Shown here: positions 46,001-56,000 of the stretch, piece by piece
Layout: every line of letters begins with the position of its first letter
Position numbering within the stretch: position 1 is the stretch's first letter
Assembly (NCBI GenBank): GCA_002633025.1
Contig: NMRB01000184.1
Coordinates: 256,464-320,463, forward strand
Origin: Notospermus geniculatus
Taxonomy: Eukaryota > Nemertea > Pilidiophora > Heteronemertea > Lineidae
Length of the DNA: 64,000 bases
Reading direction: 5' to 3'
Position numbers and translations under genes: made by a program
Notes under the pieces: model-generated
Seen by the model: only the letters and a program-made list of their open reading frames with translations
Told to the model about the DNA's origin: nothing
Databases searched by the model: none

Positions 46001-46736
46001 AGGAATCTCCTTATGATTATTGAAATGGCCTCACCTTTTAATCTTTTGATGGCCTCAGAAGTACTGCCGTCAATTCTGTACGACGATATCTGTCTCTGTT
46101 TCGCATCCAGCTCAGTTTCAAACCTGCGAAACCCTCGCAGTGTCTCAACCACCACTTGAGGCTGAAATAGAGAAAATAACCATAACTGCAAATAAAACTG
46201 CTAAAAAGATACTGCAATAACTGTCAATTATAAGTAACTTCAACACTTTGTCACTACTGCCATCCAGCCACTCCTATTTTTATGGAAGTAAGGGGGAAGT
46301 GATGATCACTCCAGTCACCTTGTTTCTCCTACTTTTCGCTGCACAAAAAGAGGTAAACACTAACGTACCTTGAATTCTGCCAGAAGTTTTGCATCAACTT
46401 CTTGTTGCTGCTTTAGCTCTCGCTCTTCATTTGTCACTGGATTACAAGAGAAAAATCATTAATTTATTAATCTCCATTCCATGATCCTGAGAAATGAGTG
46501 CATTAGGAGTCTTCAATAGGTGGAATGTGACAATAATTGTTTTTACTTCCCACATTCAGATCCACCTGAAGCAATCCAGAAAAGTTCTAACCTGCTAATT
46601 CAAATGTGTATTTGATGAACATTCTGACAACTTACCCAATAGTTCTTGTAGCTGAAGAATGAACTCTTCATCATACACATTACGCTCATCCCAGATTTTC
46701 AAGATTCGCCTAACTGATGGTCGCACTGACTCATGC
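40011..46736 (-). CDS. RPRD2: RPRD2, second and incomplete copy (exons 3-7 and 3' part of exon 9)
   Basis: Exons seen on the minus strand: 46736-46636, 46436-46369, 46161-46035, 45563-45388, 45140-44918 and 40781-40011 (start hidden by the N gap). They match exons 3-7 and 9 of the full gene to the right with identical lengths and intact splice sites. Exons 1 and 2 are absent, and exon 8 and the first 1.25 kb of exon 9 fall in the gap. Compared with copy B, I see about 20 coding differences and only two amino-acid changes (Glu/Asp in exon 4, Ile/Val in exon 7), so the copy is under constraint or very recent. It cannot encode the CID domain fully. It is either a truncated duplicate or an allele placed in tandem by assembly. 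Confidence 0.85.
40782..40997. other. Assembly gap (216 N)
   Basis: The flanks match copy B at about 50856 and 53155, so the homologous interval in copy B is about 2.3 kb, not 216 bases. The gap hides RPRD2 exon 8 and most of exon 9 in copy A. Confidence 0.95.
41160..41443. mobile_element. MITE with GGGCCGACCGCACAGA ends, copy A
   Basis: GGGCCGACCGCACAGA and TCTGTGCGGTCGGCCC bound the element. Internal arms (GTGCCTATCGGTAG against CCGATAGGCAC) and TGACGTCAT motifs are seen. It is shared with copy B (53317-53589), so it predates the split; copy A has about 14 extra bases near 41350. Confidence 0.85.
41444..42765 (-). other. RPRD2 intron 7 sequence, copy A
   Basis: Non-coding intron homologous to 53590-54880. 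A copy-A-only short palindrome (CTTGGAGGAATTATTCCTCC, about 42222) marks a small insertion. No other feature is recognised. Confidence 0.5.
42766..43105. mobile_element. GTGACCCTCC-family MITE, only in copy A
   Basis: GTGACCCTCCGCCACAAAAC and its inverted partner ending GCGGAGGGTCAC bound a 340-base element with internal repeats of the CTCCACCACAAAACCA type. It is the same family as 12951-13148. Copy B continues differently at the matching place (about 54882). Confidence 0.85.
43568..44178. mobile_element. Fold-back element, left-truncated, only in copy A
   Basis: It is homologous to the element at 1-655, ending GTGCTAGGTGCGATAAGGCC. The left 85 bases or so are missing. The arms (AATCGATAAATGTTTGACCA against its complement) fold back around 43790-43900. 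Copy B carries a different transposon here. Confidence 0.8.
45678..45866. mobile_element. GGTCTAGGAAAACC MITE, only in copy A
   Basis: CGGTCTAGGAAAACCCGCCG and CGACGGGTTTTCCTAGACGG are inverted ends, and the interior matches the MITE at 21187 in reverse orientation. Copy B lacks it: its sequence joins GACGTC directly to TATGAACAAAC (about 58421). Confidence 0.85.
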
Positions 46737-46794
46737 CTGTTGATAGATGCAAACAGAAGCAATTTAAGTTTTGATGCATCGAACTGACTTATGT

Positions 46795-46862
46795 CTCTTC
46801 ACCTCGGGTGGTAGTGTGCTGGACTAAGAAACAGTCGGTCCCTGGTTCGAATCCTGGTGTGG
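46795..46862 (+). repeat. tRNA-like sequence (pseudogene or SINE head), copy A
   Basis: GGGTGGTAGTGTGCTGGACT resembles an A box, and GGTTCGAATCC at 46844-46854 is a perfect B box. The acceptor stem does not pair and the T stem has a mismatch, so it is unlikely to be a working tRNA. Copy B has the same sequence at 59354. Confidence 0.6.
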
Positions 46863-47218
46863 CTCTTCATTTCTTTACAATAGGCAAGAGCAATCTGAAC
46901 ACAATGAAAGGTTACTATGCTTTTACATAAGAGTTTCAAACAAACATTCTTGTAGGAACCAGCAACTATATCCCTGCTCAATGTATCCCTCAGACAATGT
47001 CCGTCTTGAATTTTATGTCAATTTTCTGGAGACAGAGCTTTACTGCTGTACAAATATGACATCTACTCCACTCCATGAACTCTTTTCTATAAAATGCACC
47101 TTTACAATTCAAGTATTTGATAACGACAGCGATGGAGGCCCATTTGACCATGTTTCAACCCAAACTGAACCCTTTCTGCATGCAATAATAAACAACAAAA
47201 TTATACACAGTTCAAATG

Positions 47219-47319
47219 CAGGGTNTCCTTCAACATTCACCATGAGAGTCATAGTTTCACACTTAACCATGGAGACTTGACACAGAGGTGAGCACAATGG
47301 CCCTGGCCATTTCATTTCT
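47219..47319. other. Junction between the two duplicated segments
   Basis: About 100 bases, with one unknown base at 47225, fall between the end of homology of copy A and the start of copy B. I see no clear match to either outer flank. This is the place to look for an assembly join or a duplication breakpoint. Confidence 0.6.
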
Positions 47320-47837
47320 TTCTCTTGAGTATGAACCTAAGAATACACTGATGAGAAATACAGTCATTGTACGTGTACCCTACCTAGGTGGAGGTTGAGT
47401 TCTTCCTTCAGACGAAGAGCGAAAGTAGAGGCAGAGTGTTAAAATTTGACTTCCTTCAGTCATAGCATGTATGAGCAGTACCCATCAGGGCCTACATGCA
47501 CATCTTTATAAGTCCTGAATACTGATCTAGCAACTGGAAATCTGTCATTTTGAAGGTCATCATCACCTCAATTTGAAAGGTCAAGGTGCCAAGATTTTAG
47601 TGTCTTGAGACACAATTTTGCCCTGAAACATCATTACAGCCAAACGAATGGTGCTGAAATGTCGGAAACCAGGCACAATTGAATGGTTGCGATTTTCATC
47701 AAAGGACAAAAGCATGGATTTCAATACAACAGACCTGTGTACCATCAATCTATCATTGCACTCAGTAACGACTGAGCACTAAAGAAGCGACATTCCAAGG
47801 CCAGCATATTAACGCAGCATCTACCATTTTGGAGTTG

Positions 47838-48295
47838 TTGGTCTGAAAGTCACATTGCTAGTCAAGGCTGAACCTCGATTCCAAAGGAGGAAATGCTGGT
47901 CTCAACTGGTCCTACATGTAGAGACCACTGATTGTTGCTGGTTGCTTATTAATTAAGGCAGGATCTCTTTGATTCCAAAGGAGGAAATCTGGTTTCAATG
48001 GGCACTTAAGACCATTGACTCTTGCTGGAGGAGCTGTTAGTCTGACAGTCACATTGCTAATTAAGGCAGGATTTCCTGGTTCCAAAGGAGGAAATGCTGG
48101 TCTTAATAGGCACTTGAGATCACTGGTTGTTACTGGAGGAACTGCTGGTTGCTAATTAAGGCACGATATCTCGATTCCAAAGCAGGAAATCCTGGTCTCA
48201 ATGGGTGCTTGAGACCACTGATTGTTGCTGGAGGAGCTGTTCGTCTGACAGTCACATTGCTAATTGATGGTAGGATACCAGCCCCAGTTGGGCAC
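47838..48295 (-). repeat. Decayed tandem array of an RPRD2 last-exon fragment, copy B
   Basis: Four to five units are recognised by CCAAAGGAGGAAAT (about 47881, 47975, 48080, 48176). The unit at 48027-48130 aligns without a gap over 104 bases to RPRD2 exon 9 at 50957-51060, about four-fifths identical by eye. It has stop codons in the RPRD2 frame and is about 1.8 kb 3' of the stop codon. Confidence 0.88.
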
Positions 48296-50085
48296 TGGGG
48301 AGCACAGATAATAGCTGAAGGATCTCATTCTTGTTCCTCAAGTCAAAGAGATAAATGGCAAAGAAAACACAGTTGTTTACTTGATAACTTGTATAATTGA
48401 ACCTTTTGACTGCTTTTGAAGGCAGTGCATTGAACACCTTTTTTACCTGATCAAAGTGGTAATTGTACCATACAAAACGTTTCTTTTTACAACATAATAC
48501 TTTCTACCTTTCCTCAAATGGGAACATGAGTTTGATTTACAAATTTGAGAAACTAAGTCACCAGGCATGGCGTGTTAGAAGTCATTCAGAAGGTACTGTG
48601 GCTATCCATAATGTAGTTGCAATTTATGCTTGCCGTAATTTGAATTGAAGTCGAATAATCTGCAACTGTTTAAGTACAACACAGTCACAGAATTGGGTCT
48701 GTCACTCAGGCATACATAAACATGTAGATAGGTCACCGAGAGACTGCATTCTCCACTTTTGCAGCGGGTTAACAATTGGCACTGGTACATGTAAACCACA
48801 AGAGCAAATTTCTTCTGCAACATACAAATGAATCGCCAGCTTTACAGACAGGGTTGTTTTAGAACAATTCTAAATGCGACATACATTTGTATACATGAAT
48901 GACTGGTCCACTGTATCTCACTGGGACGTACAATCATGACAGCAGTTGACATTCTGAATGACTAACACTGACATTTGACATAATGTGAACAAGCTCAGAA
49001 AAACAGTAAGATACCAGCTATTACTAGGCCGGTTATCAGTCTGTAGGCTACCCGATGCGATGATGCACTGGCTATTTACATGTATGGAGTGTTTCATCCC
49101 AACCATGAAGAAGAGAGGTGTACCTTTTATTCAGTACTATGTACAAAATCTTCTTTATGGTTAGGATGAATCATGCCATTGTATGTAAATGTTGTAAAAT
49201 GTCACCAAATGACTTAATCACAAACTGATATCTGCAGGACATACATGGTGAACTGGTTTCTCTAACAAAAGGGTAGCATTTGTCTTTACAGAATGGAATG
49301 TGGCTCATACATTACACAAATGACATTTGGTATTAAATACATGCATAACAGCAAAGACAACAGGTGTGAGCATTTAACCTTTGCAAGGTCAAATTAACCA
49401 TTGTAACCACTGGCAAGTACATGTAACGTCTCCTGCAATCCCCTTCGACAGTTAGCTAATTGGACTCTTCAAGAACTCAGATCCCTTAAGCTTGAAAAAA
49501 ATCAACAGCATAACAGTACATTCCAACCACTTTTTCAATCACTGAAACTAAATCACACAGAAAAATGAACTCATAATAATCAGGTAAACAGGCATATTTA
49601 CATGAATGCATCATATTCTAAATTTTCCATTTTTCTATTTACAGTAAGACCCATAGCTACCATGCACATTTTTCTGTTGATCATTTTGATGCTCAAGACT
49701 CAATAACAAGTCCAAATGATTTCATTTCTGAATGAATACAATATACCCCACGAAATTATCCCCGCCTTTCCCACATGGCGTTCCTGAAATGTTAGCTGAG
49801 AGAGGTGAAAAGGTGAATGAAATCTGATGTATGAGATCTACATATTATACAGCGGTACATTTTCCTACATGTATTTTGAATGTGACCAATGATCCCAAGA
49901 GGAAATGAAGAAAGCGAGAGGTGGAGGTGACTCGATGTATCAGGAGAACCACTAGATTCCAACACAAGTTATCATACAACACACCAGAATCCACCCCAAC
50001 TGGATTGCTAATGAACTGATAAAAGGTAAGCTTGAAGTCTTGTGCCTCGAGCTATAAAAAAGATTTAAAAAATGATCTCAACACA
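48296..50085 (-). other. RPRD2 3' untranslated region and flank, copy B
   Basis: No coding sequence. It is very similar to 37891-40010. A minus-strand AATAAAAG poly(A)-type signal lies at about 49127, roughly 960 bases past the stop codon. Confidence 0.5.
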
Positions 50086-53000
50086 TTAATAACGTCTCGG
50101 AAAGAAAGGATCAAAACCTGGGCCAGGTGGCGGCGGTCTCTTTGGCAGTGGTTGTCCGAAATGATCCCTGAAAGGGTCAAAACGATCCATAGGATGAGGA
50201 GGGGGACGCCACCCAGCGGGTGGGGGTGGCGGAAAAGGCGGCAGCCGCTCATTGTCAAATGGATGATGAAATGGTTTCTCTACTGGGCTCTTCATAGGGT
50301 AGTGATCACGCCTATCTTTAAAGTGGTCCCGCCTGTCGCCATGGTGAATTGTGCTGATTGGAGCGCCAATCTTCTCTGGGCTGTACAGATGTGGTTCAAG
50401 AGGCGGAGTATCAGGAGTAGGAGGGCCCGACTTATCCCCTGGATGTGGCCCACGTGGACTTTTTGGAATGGATGGCCCCATATCTTGCGGGGGTGGTCTA
50501 GAGAAGTCGAGTCTTGGTGGAGGTCTTGACGGGTCAAATGGAGGCGCAGATGTCGGGGGTGGTCGCATTGGATCAAAGGGTGGTGGTTCACGCCGTTCAT
50601 ATCCAGGGCGGGGTTCATTACGATTGAATGCTGGAGGCTGCTCTGGATATGTCTGACTGGGTTCATATGGCTGCTCGAAGGCCATAGGAGGTTGGCCGAA
50701 ATCCGTGGGTGGTGCGCTGTACAGCGGAGGCCGATATGGATCTTGGTGACCATCTTGGGCAGGTGGTGGACCAGGGGGAGGTGGAGGAGGAGGTTGAGCA
50801 GCCTCGACCGTTATGACTGTGCGAAGGTTGGAATTTGAATTCTGACGCTGCACTGATACCGATGAAACAGATGTGGCAGTTTTTTGTTTCAGTTTATTAA
50901 TAAACTCGTTCTGGACCTCAACTTTTCCTTCCAATGACTTCTGCGTTGGAGTTGGCGGAGGAGCTGGTGGTCTGACAGCCATATTGCCAATTGGTGCAGG
51001 GCCTCTTGGTTCCATAGGAGGAAATGCTGGTCTCAATGGGCGCTTCAGACCACTGATTGTAGGTATGCTCAAGCCTGGAGATTCAGGTGTTGATGTTGGG
51101 CTAGGCTTATTAGTGTCATTGTCCCCTGTACATACAGTTATATTGGATGAATTCTTCAAAATACTCTTTTTTGGTTCATTAAAATGCATGAGTGATGCCG
51201 AAGTCTCTTCATCAGGTGACACAGACTGGGGAATCGCTGGCTCAGGTTCAGGAGGTGGTGAAAAGCTAAGTCGGAGACTATTCTCCTGTACTGGCACCCT
51301 CTGAACCGGCATGATGGGATTGAGTCGCTGCAGTGCCTCATTTGGTACCAAATGATCCGTGACGTTCGGTCCATAGTCATCTGGCATTAGGGTGTAATGT
51401 TCTGGCACGACTTCAGCTTGTGGAGGTGGGGGTGCCACCTGAGCAATGCGGTTCACATCGTGGATCTGTTCCTGTAACCTCTCATCCAAAGATTTCCTAC
51501 CGTTATGAATCAGTTTAGCTGCCGGAGGCTCTGGGTCATGCACCGGGGTACTCTCTGCCGATGAACCAGGCAATGAAGCTGCTTGTTTCTGTGCTTTCCA
51601 CGCTGCCCAAGAAGACGGTCCTGTAGGAGTAGGACTTTGAGATTTTTCTTTATCCGAGTGGTCTTCCATTAGCTTGGCAACAGTGGCTTGCTTTTTCACC
51701 GTTTCTCTAAGCATCGACAAATTTTGTAACAAACTCGGACTAAGTTCTGTACTCTTTTTTGACTGGTTTATCAACCTAGTCAGAAAGTCCACAGGATTTG
51801 ACTGAGCACTGTCGGGGAATTCATCTTGTGTAGGTGTCGTGTCGCCTTCGTCTTTCACAGGGGTTGAATCACCGCTTGAGTCCATCTGGCGAATCTGAGC
51901 AAGAGCCGACATGGTGCTACTCACAACAGGAGCCGATGTTGACTGGGGAATATAGACTTCGTCATTCACCATGTCATCTTTACTTTGACGCGGGTCCAGA
52001 TGAACACGTGGATTGTAAACGGCATCTGGGACTTGATGGACTGGTATGTTCTCCATTAGACCACCTCCAGCACCTCGTGGTGAGTATTGTGGTACATGAC
52101 TTGCACCTGCAGAAAAATGTGAAGAATGTTAAGAAATGAAATCAAACCTGCCAAGGATTATATGATACTTTGCTGGCGCATGGGCAAGATTTTGCTGGAA
52201 AATGGGCCATTTTTGGGTTGCCTTGCTTGAGCATCTGAAACGTGACAAACTTTCTAAGATTTGGCTTCGAACCAAGTGGCGCGGCAGGCTCATCATCTTC
52301 ACTAATACTGACATTCAACTGGCCATGGTCCCATACCTGTATTGTTCTGCACAAAACCACACAGCGCATAATGTCCTTTAGCGAAGGGCTGTGATTGGTC
52401 AGATAGATTTGGCGGTAAAACACTGATTACAGAATCAAACGGCAGATGGCGTGAGCGCTGCCTGAGCAGACGATAGTCAGCAAACGCGGTTGGAAAACGC
52501 AGTTTGAGAAATAGCGGAACAATTTTTTTGAAGGGCTTCACTTTTGGGCAAATGCGTGAGATTACACACAACTCGCGAGAGTGTGGGAGAACAGGTGTAA
52601 ATGCGCGAGTCTCCCGTGAAATGCGTGAGACTTGGCAGGTCTGTGAAATAAATGTATCCATTGAAAGAACTGACAGATCATTCAAGGGCTAGCAGTATAC
52701 TGCCAACCAGGAAGATCCAAATGAATACTTGCCTTTGACAATATCCATGTCTTCCTTTGTGGTGTCAGGAGACAACTGGAGGTCTATCGGGGAACCTTCG
52801 GGAGAAGGGGCAGAATCTTCTGACCTGGGAGAATACGCTTCATCGCCTTTCTTCTGAGCCTCTGCAAATACACAACAAAAGAGATCGTACATTAGGGCCT
52901 CTTCTGACCTGTGCATTACCTCTGACTTATGTCTTTGAGTCGATTCCCAGCTTTGACAACTGCACGGATAAACTTAGGCCATGTGCACAGCACTCACGCA

Positions 53001-56000
53001 GTGTCCATGAAATGCACCTGGTCTTCCGGCGTATAGAAATCACCTACACCATAAGGAAACATGAAAGGAAAGTACAAGAACCTATGCAAAGAAGCTAAAA
53101 AAATTTCCAAAAATAGCAGATCTAAGATGCCACGACCAGATGAATTAAACTAGAACAATTAAACTAGAACAAAGCAGATGACAGCAGGAGAGAATATTGG
53201 TCTGAAACGTGCAACACCTAGAAGTATGCAAATGTTGTGGAGGCCATGCAAACACCAACATCGCCCAATCATGGTGAAGCAGTAAACATGGTAAAAGGTG
53301 CATATAGTGAAGATCTGGGCCGACCGCACAGAAAATCCGATAGTGCTACCAGTGCCTATCGGTAGTTAGTTATAACGCATTCTCCCATTAACTAAACCGC
53401 CGATAGGCACCGAAAGCACTATAGACCATGTGCACGACGTAACGTCATCATTGACGTCATAATTCGCACGTCAGCCATTTTGGATGGCATCTGACGCTAC
53501 GAATGCGTTGGATGGCGGCATCTCGACGTCGCGGTGACGTCATAATCGTTGCTGCACGTCCTCTATAGGACTCTCTGTGCGGTCGGCCCTGGCAATTACA
53601 AATCAAACAGAAATATTGTTTGTACAGGAACTCTCGTTCTTCTGCATGGAAAACTACGAAGATGCACGAACTCAAAATTCAATTTGTCTTTTGAATAAGA
53701 TAAAGAATATCCACTGAAAGCACTGCCCACAGCACATGCAGCAGAAATGACAATTGGTAAGGTGCAACATGGCTCAGACCAAGGAATTAGTGTTTCATGT
53801 ACAGGAAGGGTTTTGCCAAGGTCGGGATCCTGGCATCAGACATGTCAGAACTGAGAATAGTGTTTTTCATCATTACCGAACTGTATAGACAATCTCTGAA
53901 CAATTTTCTGGGCCACGGCGTTACTTTTCCATATTGAGAGCATTAGATCTTAGAGGACTGACCAGAAGTAACATCATTTGCTACGAATAACACATGCACA
54001 AAATTCTAAGCTCTCTCTGAAAGACACTATCATTTATGCTTAAGCGATTTACGAAAAAGAAGCATCACTTCAGTTCAGGAACAGGCAATGAAACAAAAGG
54101 TGACATCAACTCATCAGGGATGGAAATTTCTGCCTAAATGTAGTATCTACTAGAAGTATTCGTTCATTGTGGTAAATAAGGAACCATGCTACAAATGAGG
54201 AAAATAATTGTAAAATAGCTATAGGCTCTACGCTTCACTAGGAATGACTAACCAAATTAAAGCAATCAACAGATGAAATTCAAGCAAGGCTCCACACACT
54301 GAACATGGGACCTACTCAGAATATTTTTTTCAGAGAGTCTAAGATTTCTTGGTCCAGCCAAGCAGTTATGCACAGCAGGACGTTACCCTTTTCAACATCT
54401 ACATGTATCTATGGTGCAATGACACCTCAACACCTCCTAAATATTGCTAGTTTAACCAGCAAAAGTTATTACCGGTAGATAAATAATGGTTATGACAAAA
54501 TTTTGAAACCAAGATTCACAGCCAGAAGCAAGTTAGCAAGGCAGGGTGATAGTTAGTGGAAACCTAGGTTACCGCGCCCCATTGCTTATACCTTGCTGCT
54601 GGCCCATCTTTATTTGCGTCACACTGGCTATGGGATAAACGATGGTGTTAACCGTGGTCGTGTGCGCTCGGCGCTCGAGGCCAGCAGCTGAAATCAAAGC
54701 TTACAATCATACACCGCACACGCAAAGGTGACTGGAGGTGGTAAGAGGTGAAAGAGTTAGACTTGCTAACTCTGCCTTAAACCTGAACAAAAATTGCCTT
54801 CAACTGATCAAAAGTTATTGGCATGATTGGTTGTCAAAAGTCCGATACAACCAAAAGGCGGACCATTGGAATGTGGATTGTGGTTAGAGTGAAATAACTG
54901 CAGTTATGTTATGCCATAGTGAATCAGATGACTGGGGTTGATAATAAACATTAGACTATACACTGTTCTCAGCCAGAAGTTAGTGGTCAAAATTGAATGT
55001 TCCATTTCCTCACTTCCACATTATAATTGTCCGCCTTTAGGTTGTGTCAGACTATAACACCAAACTTTCTTTGTACACAATCTGATGCTCACCGATGTCA
55101 AGTTTTTTTTCGCAAATACAGTAAGTTCATGTTTTGTTGGTCTTGGGCCATTTCTGGAATAATCCCGGTAATGACACTGAACAATCTGTAATCTGATTCA
55201 GGGTTTATGCAGCAATCTGTGGTTAGGATTTATGACCTTTTTAATGACTTTTAGTACCAGAAAAGGTTAAAATTTATGACCTCTTCGTAACACAAAAAAA
55301 GGTAAAACTCATATAGACCAATAGATACTGACCAGACAAGAAATACAGCAGCAAATTTAACCACAATATTTGCAAACTATTGTAAGTTACTACCATCTCA
55401 GGCCTTTTTCTGTTTATGGTGGTACGGAGCGGCCCCATCAGAGCGCCGAAGGCGCAATGGGGGGGGGGGAGGGCAAGGGGGTATCCCCCTCGTTAGATTT
55501 TTTTTTTAAATAGAGGATAAAAGACACCTTTCCAGGCATCTGAGATTCCTATTTAAATGTAAAACAAGACTCAAATTTGGGCGCCCTTAATTTGGGCTCC
55601 GACGTAAACGTCGTTAATTTGGGTAAATATAAAGGCCTGCACTCACTGAACACTGAGGAACGAACTGTTGTTTCCAGTCCATTTCGGAATCTTATCCCAC
55701 TCATCACCCCAACAACAGTCCAACTAGGCCTACATGTACACACTTTCTGCAAAGTTAATTTTTGAACTTCCTTCACTGAACAAGCCGAAGAACCAACACC
55801 AATTTCCAGTCCATTTCTGAATCTTTTAAATCTCAATCCAATCAACAGGTCCCAAATTAATGAATGTCATTCTTTCCCATCATTACCCTTTTTATACAGA
55901 AGACCTTCAGTCAATGAATGATTTGAGTGAGACAGTGCCGAGCTAATTGCTGACACGGCTGGTGGTGTTGCAGAAGTCTTGAGGAAGTGTTAATTGGCCT

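Larger units (their letters stand above)
36907..47218. repeat. Duplicated segment, copy A (partial RPRD2 region)
   Basis: From TCTCATGAGTACGAACCTCA to CACAGTTCAAATG this stretch aligns, apart from transposon insertions and the N gap, with 47320-59766 in the same orientation. By eye, the 771 exonic bases 40011-40781 differ from copy B at eight positions, none changing the protein. Copy A ends in RPRD2 intron 2 and so lacks exons 1 and 2. It is either a tandem duplication or the second haplotype placed next to the first. Confidence 0.9.

Noticed and set aside
50873-51304. Plus-strand 143-residue open frame, and similar plus-strand frames opposite RPRD2 exon 9
   Set aside because: They are the complement of a proline-rich coding exon; glycine-rich composition is expected from that and no independent signal is present.
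55549-55845. 98-residue open frame inside the 990-bp hAT-like element
   Set aside because: It contains internally repeated RFRNGLE phrases but no transposase motif, and it is too short; I regard it as chance within a non-autonomous element.
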